From Macrobrachium rosenbergii (lineage: Eukaryota; Arthropoda; Malacostraca; Decapoda; Palaemonidae), in the NCBI RefSeq assembly GCF_040412425.1, contig NC_089766.1, forward strand, positions 48,972,297-49,036,296: 64,000 bases of DNA. The letters run 5' to 3'. A model generated the notes under the pieces. That model did not search any database. It worked only from the letters and a program-made list of their open reading frames with translations, and had not been told where the DNA came from. Positions 49,291 to 61,488 of the stretch are shown here, in pieces. The stretch's first letter is position 1. The number at the start of each line of letters is the position of its first letter. The position numbers and the translations under genes are program-made.

Positions 49291-49455
49291 TTTATCAGTT
49301 TATTAATTTACATTGTTTTTTTATGAGATTTCACTTTCCATTTCTCTCCTCTCACTTTTTCCTAATGAACACCTTAATATTCTTTGGAAGCTTCGATTTC
49401 AAGTCAGTGGCCCCTTTGGTGGGCTTGTTCCATATGAAAAGGTTTCATCTTCTGC

Positions 49456-49529
<74 letters not shown>

Positions 49530-49530
49530 T
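49291..49530 (+). mobile_element. LINE-like 3' tail with long (AAT)n
   Basis: TTCCTAATGAACACCTTAAT, GGAAGCTTCGATTTCAAGTC, AGTGGCCCCTTTGGTGGGC, then about 72 bp (AAT)n. Confidence 0.78.
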
Positions 49531-49985
49531 TACTGACACCCACGTGTAGTAGTCGTATAAGCGTTTGGCGTTCGCGCATTTTAATTTCAGCTGAATCTAC
49601 AACAGCACGGTCTTTTATTTTAATAATAGAATAACCCTTAAACCAGTGTGACGGCCTTAGCAAGATAACTTAATTAGCATACAAGCTAGAAGAAATAAAA
49701 AAGAACAGTCCAATACATCTCTTATATATTTATGGTACTGCATAAGGTTACTAATCGTATGATGAGATTATTCAAATTCATTGGCACCCAATCGTATTTA
49801 TCACGCTCATGCCACAATGATTGACTGATGTTTCTAGAACGTGTCGTCGCAATTTTTGTGATCTTAGCTATTGGCCACATATCATTGGGGACGAGAAATG
49901 GAAGAGATCTTGAAAAAAAATCCCCATGAAAAAAAAAGCCTTAGCACTGTATTAAAGAGACCATGTCCAGTTTCCAATTCCCCTA
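49531..49985. other. Unique stretch
   Basis: No gene or repeat family recognised. Confidence 0.6.
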
Positions 49986-49989
49986 CAAG

Positions 49990-51985
49990 AGGAAGGAATT
50001 GCACTCGAAAACTGCCAGAAGGAATTACAGTCGAAAGTTGCCAGAAGGAATTGCACTCGAAAACTGCCAGAAGGAACTGCACTCGAAAACTGCCAGAAGG
50101 AATTGCACTTGAAAACTGCCAGTAGTTACTGCAGTTGAAAACTGCCAGAAGGTACTGCAGTCGAAAACTGCCAGAAGGAACTGCACTCGAAAAAACTGCC
50201 AGAAGGAAACAGTCGAAAACTAAAGGAACTGCAGTCGAAAACTGCCAGAAGGAATTGCAGTCGAAAACTGCCAGAAGGAATGGCAGTCGAAAACTGCCAG
50301 CAGGAATTGCACTCGAAAACTGCCAGAAGGAATGGTAGTCGAAAACTGCCAGCAGGAATTGCACTCGAAAACTGCCAGAAGGAATGGCAGTCGAAAACTG
50401 CCAGAAGGAATTGCAGTCGAAAACTGCCAGAAGGAATGGCAGTCGAAAACTGCCAGAAGGAACTGCAGTCGAAAAACCAGAAGGAATTAGTCGAAAACTG
50501 CCAGAAGGAACTGCAGTCGAAAACTTCCAGAAGGAACTGCAGTCGAAAACTGCCAGAAGGAATTACAGTCGAAAACTTCCAGAAGGAACTGCAGTCGAAA
50601 ACTGCCAGAAGGAATTACAGTCGAAAACTTCAGAAGGAACTGTCAGTCGAAAACCAGAAGGAACTGCAGTCGAAAACTGCCAGAAGGAACTGTCGAAAAC
50701 TTCCAGAAGGAACTGCAGTCGAAAACTGCCAGAAGGAATTACAGTTACTGCAGTCTGAAAAATTACCAGAAGGAACTGCAGTCGAAAACTGCCAGAAGGA
50801 ATTGCAGTCGAAAACTTCCAGAAGGAACTGCAGTCGAAAACTGCCAGAAGGAATTACAGTCGAAAACTTCCAGAAGGAACTGCAGTCGAAAACTGCCAGA
50901 AGGAATTTACAGTCAGAAAACTTCCAGAAGGAACTGCAGTCGAAAACTGCCATTTACAGTCGAAAACTTCCAGAAGGAACTGCAGTCGAAAACTGCCAGA
51001 AGGAATTACAGTCGAAAACTGCCAGAAGGAACTGCAGTCGAAAACTGCCAGAAGGAATTACAGTCGAAAACTGCCAGAAGGAACTGCAGTCGAAAACTGC
51101 CAGAAGGAACTGCAGTCGAAAACTGCCAGAAGGAACTACAGTCGAAAACTTCCAGAAGGAACTGCAGTCGAAAACTGCCAGAAGGAATTACAGTCGAAAA
51201 CTGCCAGAAGGAATTACAGTCGAAAACTTCCAGAAGGAACTGCAGTCGAAAACTGCCAGAAGGAATTACAGTTGAAAACTTCCAGAAAACTGCAGTCAAA
51301 AACTGCCAGAAGGAACTGCAGTCGAAAACTGCCAGAAGGAACTGCAGTCGAAAACTGCCAGAAGGAATTAAGTCGAAAACTTCCAGAAGGAACTGCAGTC
51401 GAAAACTGCCAGAAGGAACTGCAGTCGAAAACTGCCAGAAGGAACTGCAGTCGAAAACTTCCAGAAGGAACTGCAGTCGAAAACTGCCAGAAGGAATTAC
51501 AGTCGAAAACTGCCAGAAGGAATTACAGTCGAAAACTTCCAGAAGGAACTGCAGTCGAAAACTGCCAGAAGGAACTGCAGTCGAAAACTTCCAGAAGGAA
51601 CTGCAGTCGAAAACTGCCAGAAGGAATTACAGTCGAAAACTTCCAGAAGGAACTGCAGTCGAAAACTGCCAGAAGGAATTACAGTCGAAAACTTCCAGAA
51701 GGAACTGCAGTCGAAAACTGCCAGAAGGAATTACAGTCGAAAACTTCCAGAAGGAACTGCAGTCGAAAACTTCCAGAAGGAACTGCAGTCGAAAACTGCC
51801 AGAAGGTACTGCAGTCGAAAACTGCCAGAAGGAATTACAGTCGAAAACTTCCAGAAGGAACTGCAGTCGAAAACTGCCAGAAGGTACTGCAGTCGAAAAC
51901 TGCCAGAAGGAATTACAGTCGAAAACTGCCAGAAGGAATTACAGTCGAAAACTGCCAGAAGGAACTGCAGTCGAAAACTGCCAGA
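49990..51985. repeat. 26-bp minisatellite array
   Basis: About 75 copies of AAGGAACTGCAGTCGAAAAC plus TGCCAG. Common variants: AATTACAG and AATTGCAG for AACTGCAG, and CTTCCAG for CTGCCAG. CTGCCAG and CTTCCAG types often alternate in pairs. Three units (78 bp) restore the frame, giving 26-residue protein-like periods (ENCQKELQSKTARRNCSRKL). Frames of up to 331 codons result and are not evidence of coding. Confidence 0.95.
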
Positions 51986-52430
51986 CGGACGATTGCCGTC
52001 CTTCACCGCGGTTATCTCTAAGGCTCCAAAAACAGTAAGTAAAAAAAAAAGGCGCTGGTACGGATCCCTAACCTTGATAAACTCTGATCGTCGGAGATAA
52101 CAGAACGATAAACACACAATCAGAAGCGATAACGCCAGAGATAGGATCCACCGTTTATAATCGCTTGTTAATTCATTTTTTTTTTTGCCTGGGGAACTGG
52201 TATTTTAAAGATTCGGCTTTTTAAAACATATATTCCATTTGGTTTGACATGAATGATTTCCACGTTAAGTTTTCCTGCCTCCGATCTCTGGAAATTAACC
52301 CTGTTTTCATTTTGATACTCTTAATTAATCGCTTCTACGTTTTCATGATTTTATTGTCACTCAGCAATACCTTCCACTTGATTCCAGTTCCACTCACTTT
52401 ATTACCTGAGACTCACTTTAAACTGAGGTA
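51986..52430. other. Unique stretch
   Basis: No gene or repeat family recognised. Confidence 0.6.
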
Positions 52431-52440
52431 CATAATAATA

Positions 52441-52501
<61 letters not shown>

Positions 52502-52502
52502 T
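52431..52502. repeat. (AAT)n microsatellite
   Basis: About 70 bp, without the usual LINE-like block upstream. Confidence 0.95.
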
Positions 52503-52559
52503 ATATATAGATGGATCATGGTTTGAAAGTATACATAATGAAGTAAATACAAGTGCATC

Positions 52560-52689
52560 TATCTACCTGTATATACATATATACATACAAGCACACATAA
52601 TATATACATATATATATGTATATATATATATTTATACAATACATATACATTTATATATATCTATGTATTATACATATACTGTACATGCA

Positions 52690-52757
<68 letters not shown>

Positions 52758-52777
52758 CACACACACACACACACACT
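52560..52777. repeat. TA-rich imperfect repeats, (TA)n, (CA)n
   Basis: About 64 bp pure TA at 52692-52755, flanked by imperfect TATACA and followed by CA. Confidence 0.95.
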
Positions 52778-53193
52778 TTCAGGGACACATCTCCCATCAT
52801 CTAAGAAAGAAAGCAAGAGAGACACACGCTCCGGGCTACTCGGCGCTCACGGCTCGAATTCAACCTCATCCCGGCTCCCTAAAGCCCCGAAAAATTTTGT
52901 TGGCGTTTCCCGTAGGTCAAAGGTCGTCGTGAAATGACTCTTCGGAGCTGCGATGCCCTTCATATCTGCTGTTTGCGTCGAAGTGTAGGTGCGTGAGCTC
53001 CCGTTACGTAATGTGAAAATGTGACAGTCATTGTCGTTAGCGATGTGCTTTTGTCTCTTTGATCTGTTACATAACCTATGATTGCCATTTTTTGAAATCG
53101 AAAAATTATTTTTTTTTTTTTGGTCTATCACAGTCATCCTATTCGACCGGGCGGTTTTTTTTAGTGTGGGGTTCCGGGTTGTATCCTGCCTCC

Positions 53194-53194
<1 letters not shown>
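52778..53194. other. Unique stretch, moderate GC in first half
   Basis: No gene or repeat recognised. Confidence 0.55.
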
Positions 53195-53292
<98 letters not shown>

Positions 53293-53510
53293 ATGATGAA
53301 CCCTATTCATATGGAACAAGCCCACCACAGGGGCCATTGACTTGAAATTCAAACTTCCTAAGAATATTAAGGTGTTCATTAGGAAGAAGTAAGAGGAAGT
53401 AAAGGGAAATACAGAAAGATGAGATCCCACCCATTAAAAAGAAAAATAAATTAATAAATTAATAAACAGATAAAAATGTATTAAACTGCAAGGAGAATAG
53501 CATTTTTAGT
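53195..53510 (-). mobile_element. LINE-like 3' tail with very long (AAT)n
   Basis: About 95 bp (ATT)n, CAGATGATGAACCCTATTC, CAAGCCCACCACAGGGGCCA, TTCATTAGGAAGAAGTAAG, AGATAAAAATGTATTAAAC. Confidence 0.8.
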
Positions 53511-53743
53511 AATGCACTGCATATTATCATTAATTTGGAATTGAGACACATGAGCCAATAAGGGCTGCGAACAGAAAGATAAAAGAACAGGACTGACAAT
53601 TTCCTGAATAAATTATATATCCCAAAAACAACGAACACATCCCAGAAGACATTAACAAGAGGGAGATATTTCTAATTTCTTGTAAATCGGACCCACACCT
53701 CTGGGATGGGGGACTACCTCGTCGAACCTGTGATATTATTAGA

Positions 53744-54013
53744 ATACAATAGAATATTAAGATTTGGCCAAAGACCAAGCACTGAGACCTATGAGGTTAT
53801 TCAGCGCTGAAAAGGAAATTGAGAGTAGGTAGGTGTGAAAGGTGTAACAGGAGAGGGTGGATAGCAAGATGGAAGAAAGAGAATACGAACGGAGATACAG
53901 TAAAAGGAATGAAAGGGGTTGCAGCTAGGGGCCGAAGGGACGCTGCAAGAACCTTAAGTAATGCATACAGTGCACTGCATGAGGTGCACTGACGGCACTA
54001 AACCCCTACGGAT
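53744..54013 (-). mobile_element. SINE-like element, internally deleted
   Basis: AATACAATAGAATATTAAGA to CACTAAACCCCTACGG. The segment with GGAAAACCTCGCAGTTGC is missing. Confidence 0.78.
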
Positions 54014-54128
54014 ATTACTTATTGCCATTATTAGAAGCAGTTATTTTAAGACAACTTTGGCACTGCATAAAAGGTGCCAGATCGAGCTGTAATTAATTAT
54101 CTATGAATTCGACCATAATTATCACCAT

Positions 54129-54446
54129 CCCCGTAGGGGGTTAGTGCCGTTAGTGCACCTCACGTGGTGCACTGTAGGCATTACTTAGGGTCTTTGTAGC
54201 GTCCCTTCGGCTCCTAACTGCAACCTCCTTCATTCCTTTTAACTGTACCTCCTTTCATATTATCTTTCTTCCATCTGACTTTCTTTAACCCTCTCCTAAC
54301 AATTGTTTCTTAGAGAGACTGTGAGGTTTTCCTCCTGTTACACCTCTCAAACCTTTTGTCCGCTTCCCTTTCAGCGTTGAATGACCTCATAGGTCCCAGC
54401 GGCTTGGCCTTTGGCCTAAATTCTACATTCTATTCTATTCTATAAT
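54129..54446 (+). mobile_element. SINE-like element, full length
   Basis: CCCCGTAGGGGGTTAGTGCC to CTACATTCTATTCTATTCTA. It forms an inverted pair with the copy 116 bp upstream. Confidence 0.82.
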
Positions 54447-55170
54447 TATCTCCGTTGTCTTAGTGTGTTAATTTTGCTTCGGCAAAAATGCAATAAATTG
54501 TAATTTCCTTGAAGCGCTCGCTATACGAGGTGGTTAGAATTTCATTTGATTTTGATAACTTTAATTGTAAAGAAGAAAACTTTAGCTTTACTTACAGAGC
54601 ATTTATAATTACTTTTACTCCCTCGTCTCTTGATTTCACAAAATAATACCAAGGTTCCGTTCATCAAAGCAACAGTTACCTCATACCAATCAGTAACTGA
54701 CACTTGACTGGTGTCATCAGGGTTCCAGTGTACGGCTCTATGTACACATGTACGGCTCTGTATATGTACACATGTACCGACGCAGGCCAGTGGTGTACCT
54801 TGGAAGTACAGGCAGCGCACGCGCCCTGAGTGCGCCTGCCACATAACGTCCGTTGGAAGCCCACCACAACAGTGGGTACATCCACGTCTGTCCGTCTGTA
54901 CATGGCGCCGACGACAAGCCTACCGCCATCCCCAACGACTCGCTTCGTCTGTCCTTAGTAGAGAATGTCCTCCCTGTAAATGACATTATGGCTCTTGTCA
55001 TAGTTTTCATGCTGTGAAGGGTGGATATCCTGTGTGTGTGTGTGTGTGTGTGTGTGTTTTAAAATCGACAGTGAGTGTACGGCAGAACTACTGTTCTTGC
55101 TGTACAATGCAATTTTTTGGGATAGAAAGAGAAGTTTCCTTGATATGGTTGCTAAACAATGAGTACGTAT
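54447..55170. other. Unique stretch with a GC-richer block
   Basis: 54780-54990 is GC-richer with a TGTACGGCTC.TGTACACATG duplication at 54728-54775. A (GT)n run lies at 55032-55056. No convincing exon. Confidence 0.5.
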
Positions 55171-55177
55171 TGTATAC

Positions 55178-55203
55178 ACACACATATATACATATATGTA
55201 TAT

Positions 55204-55252
<49 letters not shown>
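55178..55252. repeat. CA/TA mixed repeats then (GA)n
   Basis: About 45 bp of GA. 55253-55690 is unique, including CATCATTATCA-type low complexity and a C-rich run near 55610. Confidence 0.95.
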
Positions 55253-55255
<3 letters not shown>

Positions 55256-55694
55256 TCATCCAACACTGTCTTATTTTTTGCAGAAAGCCATACTATTATG
55301 AAACGTAACTCTACTCGAAGCCTATAGTGACTGGTCATTATCGCTAGCAATCATTGTTCTCTAGTCATTATCAGCATCACCATCATTCTCATCAACGTCA
55401 TTATAGCCACGTCTTTTAATCATCATTATCAGTATAATTTTAATAAAAAAAAAAAATGTATTCCTGTAATACTCTACCAATTTTACTTAAGAGATGATGA
55501 CGAACGCAACTACATAAATCATTATAAATTCCAGCATACCAAAACTCGGGACATCATACAAATGTATTTTTTGTATATATGAATCATCTGTCATTACATA
55601 AACCAACCCCCCACCCCCCACACCCTGCCCCGCCTCCATCAATGCCCATATACTTTTCCTCTCATTTGAATAAAATCATCTGATAAACAAAGAT

Positions 55695-55950
55695 TGTCGT
55701 GTAGTTGGGACTTCAGAAGCCCAAGCGAAGATGCGATGCATTGCTAACCCTAACGCTATTCTTCTTGCATTTTAATACATTTTATCAATTTATCAATTTT
55801 TTTCTTGATATGTGGGATCTATTCTTTCTGCATTTTACTTTACTTCCTTTCAACTCTTCCTAATGAACGCCATAATATTTTTTGGAAGCTTGAATTTCAA
55901 GTCAGTGGCCTCTGTGGTGGGGTTGTTCCATATGAATAGGGTTCTTCATC

Positions 55951-56002
<52 letters not shown>

Positions 56003-56003
56003 T
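55695..56003 (+). mobile_element. LINE-like 3' tail with (AAT)n, long copy
   Basis: GACTTCAGAAGCCCAAGCGA, GCTAACCCTAACGCTATTC, TCCTAATGAACGCCATAAT, GTCAGTGGCCTCTGTGG, then (AAT)n. Confidence 0.8.
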
Positions 56004-56364
56004 AAAAACAAACGAGATGACTTGTGCGTGAGCGAGTGGAATACAAATTAGCCTCGAATGACTAAAGACGAAGGCTTGACAAAGCGACGGATGTGACACC
56101 TGTTCTCTCTGTCTCACTCGTTACACGGCGCGTCTTCTCCGTCTCGTATGAAACGGATTTACTTTTGCGTTGTTTTTCTTCTGGGGTGGGGGGGGTGGGG
56201 GGGGGGGTTAATTCGACGTTTCCTCTCAGTTCGTTCGAACTGTTTTGATTCTGTCCAGATGTTTCTTCCTATTTCTGATCATTTCTTTTGCTCTTCATAT
56301 TATCTGCATTTCGTGGTTGAATCAACATCTTGACTTTGGTGTTATGCTTGTTTTATGTATTGAT
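56004..56364. other. Unique stretch with poly-G run
   Basis: GGGGTGGGG-type G-rich tract near 56184-56208 (possible G-quadruplex). No gene recognised. Confidence 0.6.
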
Positions 56365-56835
56365 ATAATTACAAGGTATGTACATAGTAATATATATATG
56401 CAGGGTATGTACATAATATAAATACAGGATATGTACATATTAATATAAATACAGGGTATGTACATATTAATATAAATACGGGGTATGTACATATTAATAT
56501 AAATACAGGGTATGTACATATTAAATACAGGGTATGTACATAATATAAATACAGGGTATGTACATATTAAATACAGGGTATGTACATAATATAAATACAA
56601 GGTATGTATGTATTAATATAAATACAGGGTATGTACATATTAATATAAATACAGGGTCTGTACACAATATAAATACAGGGTATGTACATATTAATATAAA
56701 TACAGAGTATATACACATTAATATAAATACACGGTATGTACATACATATTAACATAAATACAGGGTATGTACATATTAACACAAATACAGAGAATGTACA
56801 TATTAATATAAATACAGGGTATGTACATGTTAATA
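56365..56835. repeat. 27-bp minisatellite
   Basis: The unit is AATATAAATACAGGG plus TATGTACATATT, about 18 copies, some shortened to 21 bp. Cys/Tyr/Ile-rich frames are artefacts. Confidence 0.92.
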
Positions 56836-56906
56836 CGGGTGCCTGAAAAGATCTCAACGCCACAGTGCAGCCTCTGAGGACAAGAATTCCTTTCAGCACT
56901 AAAATT

Positions 56907-56912
<6 letters not shown>

Positions 56913-56967
<55 letters not shown>
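56913..56967. repeat. (GA)n microsatellite
   Basis: About 54 bp. 56968-57175 is unique. Confidence 0.95.
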
Positions 56968-56975
<8 letters not shown>

Positions 56976-57175
56976 ATACTAAACGTGTGATCTGCGACAG
57001 TCTCAAATGAAATAAATCGGGGAAGTTAGAGAAATGCAGAGGAAAGAATTTTTAAAAACTACATCGTCATTCGAAATTACGCGTTTTAAAAACTCTGATT
57101 ACCTCCGAGAAGGATATGAGGGTATCAGTGCCACCTCTCATGCCACGGGGTATCGACCACGGACTCATACAGAAT

Positions 57176-57378
57176 TATATTGAATACAGAATGTAGGCCA
57201 AAGGCCAGGCACTGGGACCTATGAGGTCATTCAGCGCTGAAAGGGAAATTGAGAGTAGAAAGGTTTGAAAGGTGTGACAGGAGGAAAACCTAGCAGTTGC
57301 ACTATGAATCAATTATTGTTAGAGAGGGTGGATAGCAAGATGGAAGAAAGAGAATATGAAAGGAGGTACAGTCAAAGA
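57176..57378 (-). mobile_element. SINE-like element, 5'-truncated
   Basis: ATTGAATACAGAATGTAGGCC to GGAGGTACAGTCAAAGATA; then the homology stops. Confidence 0.77.
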
Positions 57379-57441
57379 TATCTGTCTCAGATAGAAACCT
57401 ACAGCTCAGCGCACGAGAAAGTTCTCCACCTTGAGCACTAC

Positions 57442-57738
57442 TCTCCGTAGGGGAGCAGTGCCGTCAGTGCTCCTCAAGTGGTGCACCGTAGACATTACTT
57501 GAGGTTCTTTGCAGCGTCCATGCTTTAGGCTCCTAGCCGCAACCCCTTTCGTTCCTTTTACTGTACCTCCGTCCATATTCTTTTTCTTCCATCTGACTTA
57601 CAACCGTTCCTAACATTTGTTTCCCAGTGCAACTGCGAGGTTTTCCTCCTGTTAAACCTTTCAAACCTCCTTACTGTCTTCCGTTTCAGCGCTGAATGAC
57701 CTCATAGGTCCCAGCGTTTTGCCATTGGCCTAAATTAT
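57442..57738 (+). mobile_element. SINE-like element, near full length
   Basis: CTCCGTAGGGGAGCAGTGCC to TAAATTATATAATCC; the hairpin is mutated (GTGCTCCTCAAGTGGTGCAC). Confidence 0.78.
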
Positions 57739-57808
57739 ATAATCCGATCAAATCTTAACCAATGTTTCCCAATAAGAACACTACTGTGCAACTTTCCCTT
57801 GATTGGAA

Positions 57809-58042
57809 AAAGCAACAAGTGCTGGGGCCTGTGAGGTCATTCAGCTGTGAAAATAATGTTTAAACAATTGTTAGGAGAGGGTGGAAAGTAAGATAGAAGA
57901 AAGATAATATGAACGGAGGTACAGTCAAAGGAATGAAAAGGGTTGCAGCTAGGGGCCGAAGGACGCTGGAAACAACATTAAGTAATGCCTACAGTGCACC
58001 GCGTAAGATACAATGATGGCACTGCCCTTCTAAGGGGACTTT
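57809..58042 (-). mobile_element. SINE-like element, internally deleted
   Basis: CAACAAGTGCTGGGGCCTGT to TGGCACTGCCCTTCTAAGGGG. Third copy within 0.9 kb. Confidence 0.75.
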
Positions 58043-58188
58043 GTCCTTGATCCTGTTATCCTAAAGCCTCTTTTGCCTTGAGGAACTGAAACGCTCTGTA
58101 TTTGAAGATAGTTATCGTGGTTGAACGAAGACCAATTTCCGGTTGATTGATAGGAGTTGATATATTCCTTGCCTGGGTTTTCTTCATT

Positions 58189-58192
<4 letters not shown>

Positions 58193-58246
<54 letters not shown>
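58193..58246. repeat. (GA)n microsatellite
   Basis: About 53 bp. 58247-58780 is unique; CTATTCACAAAAGT and ACTTTTGTGAACAG form an inverted repeat at 58329-58384. Confidence 0.95.
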
Positions 58247-58248
<2 letters not shown>

Positions 58249-58781
58249 CGTTCATCCAGGTGAAATGAAGATTTCTCCGTTTTGGCGGAGTACTGAACTC
58301 TCTCTCTCTCTCTCCAAGCCTCCAGTGCTATTCACAAAAGTCAATTAACAACTAGGTACATAATTCACTACTTTTGTGAACAGAGGAAAAACGAGTCTTA
58401 AGAATTGAACAATGGTTCTTCAGTTTGAGCGCGTGAGAGATGGTACAAAATTTGGCTTCTGTTAAGTTAAAAGCAAATTTGATGCCCGAATGAAAAAAAA
58501 ATTCTAATCCCTATCCGTTTGACTGATAGATTAATTTAGCAATGCAGCTTCAGGTCAATGTAGCTTTAAATACCACTGCATTTTATAAATTACAATGGAC
58601 ACCACTTACAAATTATTATACCGCAGTGAATTTTACCGTATTCGTGAGCTCTGGGCCTATACTGTGCGCTCGGACTGTTAAAGAACCAAATATTAAAGAC
58701 TTCTTGAAAAGTCCGAAGGATGTTTAAAACGATATTTACCACAGACATGTATTCCCCGGACTTCAATATGCAGCATGTGTT

Positions 58782-58784
<3 letters not shown>

Positions 58785-58836
<52 letters not shown>

Positions 58837-58905
58837 TTTTTATTGCTTCTCACGACTATTACAACACAGGAAATCTCTCCCCTGGCAAACACAGTACTTA
58901 TTTTT

Positions 58906-58945
<40 letters not shown>
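58785..58945. repeat. Two (CT)n tracts
   Basis: About 48 bp and 38 bp CT separated by a 75-bp unique segment. Confidence 0.95.
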
Positions 58946-58950
<5 letters not shown>

Positions 58951-59796
58951 ACAGGAAACAAGCTGAAGAAAGAGAGAGAACGAAGAAAATCCTCCAATCC
59001 GGACTAGAAGCGCAAGAGTTACTTATGTGACTGTGCATTCTAAAAGACAACCTTAGCTGACAAGGGCTACACACTGTGGATATCAGTTGATTTGAATCTA
59101 AGGCTTAAGAATTATTTATGCCTTCGATTTTTGTATTCCCCTTTGCTGATGAAATGCGGATTACTTCATGCAAATAACCTGGGAAACTAAAAGCTAGTAT
59201 TACCAAGAGACTAAAAGTTAGTATCACCAAGAGACTAAAAGCTAATATGTAGATTGATAAACAAAATTAACAAGGGAATCTATATATTACATTCAAAGAG
59301 AGATCAGGTAAGGCATATATAATTGAAAAGTCACACTATAAACATTGATAAAATAGGTCCCAGAGCCTGGCCTTCGACACAAATCGTATATTCTAATCTA
59401 ATCTAACTCGAAATGCATTATACGTAAACTTTCCGGGTATCTGCAACACAAATTAAAAGAGCGAGCGCTTTATCCTTTGTGAAACCACAGAGAAAAATCG
59501 TTCGAATTGCACCATAAGTACAGTGAGATGATTATAAGTACAGTGAGATGATTACCATCAGACATCCTTGGGTTTATTTTTTTTTTTTTTTTTTGTTCTC
59601 AAGCTTTCTTAATCTGGGAGCGTGAATTCCCAGCCTTCGACGACCTTTCCAACGAACCGGTTGCCACAGATTACATCTTCGGCTGTGGCATTTGGCAATA
59701 AATCAGGAGCTAGGAGCCAAGGACGTTTTAATATGATCAGTCTCTCCTAACTGGAATATTATGAAACAGTATATACATACGAAACAGTATACATAT
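58946..59796. other. Mostly unique stretch
   Basis: Short tandem copies of ACTAAAAGCTAGTATTACC at 59188-59250 and AGTACAGTGAGATGATTA at 59518-59556. A fragment of SINE tail (59356-59405: ATAGGTCCCAGAGCCTGGCC to TCTAATCTAATC). A poly-T run near 59580. No gene. Confidence 0.6.
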
Positions 59797-60080
<284 letters not shown>

Positions 60081-60131
60081 GTTTATATGAAATAATTCTA
60101 TCCCTTTTTACAAACATTGTACGTGAACCTG

Positions 60132-60132
<1 letters not shown>

Positions 60133-60197
<65 letters not shown>
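60133..60197. repeat. (GT)n then (GA)n, close to the exon acceptor
   Basis: About 48 bp GT and 16 bp GA, ending about 55 bp before the 60252 exon. Confidence 0.95.
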
Positions 60198-60251
60198 ATT
60201 CTATTTTCTATATTTCGAAAAACTAAACTAGAAAATTCTTTATCTTTGCAG

Positions 60252-60337
60252 CGGAATGTATAGTGGAAGGGGCGGCATGTACACGCCCACGATGCAGGAC
60301 GTTTCGGCTGCGCCCACAAACATGTGGCCGCAACAAG
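60252..60337 (+). CDS. Coding exon with possible start codon, putative GATA4/5/6-like factor
   Basis: This 86-nt exon lies between acceptor TATCTTTGCAG (ending 60251) and donor CAACAAG|GTGAGT. An ATG at 60256 opens the frame MYSGRGGMYTPTMQD and continues to NMWPQQ, ending one base into a codon. Only four bases precede the ATG in the exon, so it is probably the translation start with its 5' UTR in an upstream exon not identified here. The MY start followed by Gly, Tyr, Met and Pro residues resembles the start of GATA4/5/6 proteins. That is recognition of style only, because the diagnostic Cys4 zinc finger would lie downstream of this window. The phase matches the next exon exactly. Alternative reading: any other Tyr/Met/Pro-rich developmental transcription factor. 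Confidence 0.72.
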
Positions 60338-61336
60338 GTGAGTGAGGAACGCGCTTCTGGTCTTAATCAATTTTTAATGGTGTCGTGAAAGTCTTACCAA
60401 TATAGAGGTTCTTTGAAGGCTATTTAGGTTTTACTGATTTCCCGTCCCATTAAAAAGGTTGCATTATCATTTACTTAGTTTTCTGAAAAGAAAACTATTG
60501 TGCCGGCTTTGTCTGTCCGTCCGCGCTTTTTCTGTCCGCCCTCAGGTCTTAAAAACTGCTGAGGCTAGAGGGCTGTAAATTGGTATGTTGATCATCCACC
60601 CTCCAGTCATCAAACATAGTAAATTGCAGTCCTCTAGCCTCAGCAGTTTTTTTATTTTATTTAAGATTAAGGTTAGCCATGATCGTGCTTCTGGCAACGA
60701 TGTAGGACAGGCCACCACCGGCCCTGATTAAAGTTTCATGGGCCGCGGCTCATACAGCATTATACCGAGACCACCGAAAGATAGATCTATTTTCGGTGGC
60801 CTTGATTATACGCTGTAGTGGTTGTACAGAAAACTAGATTGCGCCGAAGACACTTCGGCGCATTTTTTACTTGTTTTTATTAAGAAACTGTATTGGCAGA
60901 CACATCCACAGACATGGAATATTACTGATCGCCAGTTCACACGAATTGTGTTTACAATCAACTGGCAGAAATTTAATATTTCCGCTAACAAGACTTACAA
61001 AAACAGGGCATTCCAGGATGTATAAAGTATAACTACAAAACAAGAGGATGCTAACATATTATCTATCGTGAGAAACAAAACTACTTTAGCCAAGCGAACT
61101 ACCAGAGACTGTTGGACTTCCAGTGACATTTTCTATCAGTACCCCTCACAATTCAAGAACCTGTTTTTCTCCCTTCTGTAAATTACATATAAAAGGACCT
61201 GCTGAAGTTATTTCCCCAGCTGTTTATCCAACAGTAGAGAGTGGTATGGAAGACCTTGTAAGCCAGTAGACACATCCGTTACCTGCAAGACCTTTTGTAA
61301 TCCAACTGACACTTCTGTGCTTGTATCCCCCTACAG
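60338..61336 (+). other. Intron carrying a multi-hairpin repeat
   Basis: This intron runs from GTGAGT to CTACAG. It is largely occupied by the foldback element described at 60476. The remainder (about 60876-61336) is unique sequence in which I see no feature. Confidence 0.75.
60476..60875 (+). mobile_element. Multi-hairpin (foldback) element inside a gene intron
   Basis: TTAGTTTTCTGAAAAGAAAA to GCGCCGAAGACACTTCGGCG, then CATTTTTTACTTGTT. Same sense as the host gene. Confidence 0.8.
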
Positions 61337-61488
61337 TGGATTACGGAATGCAAGATCTTGGCTCCATGAAGTCTTCACCTTCGACTCCACCACTGAGCTT
61401 TCCCCCTCGGGTGTACACTACTGCCCAGATGCCCCAGCGTCAGTCATGCCCCATACCAGCCAATGCTGCGATTCCTTCTCTGAATCAG
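61337..61488 (+). CDS. Coding exon, Ser/Pro-rich segment of the same gene
   Basis: The acceptor is CCCCCTACAG, ending at 61336; the donor is AATCAG|GTAAGC at 61488. The first two bases complete the codon left open by the 60252 exon, giving Val then DYGMQDLGSMKSSPSTPPL, SFPPRVYTTAQMPQRQ, SCPIPANAAIPSLNQ. The 152-nt exon ends in phase 0. The block STPPLSFPPRV has the Ser/Pro then Phe-Pro style seen before the zinc fingers in GATA4/5/6 proteins. It carries no catalytic or DNA-binding motif and was probably part of an activation region. Two phase-consistent junctions in a row make this a strong exon call even though the family is tentative. Confidence 0.78.

Noticed and set aside
50280..51275. 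331-codon Glu/Lys-rich frame as a gene
   Set aside because: Product of the 26-bp minisatellite read through three frames; no non-repeat sequence.
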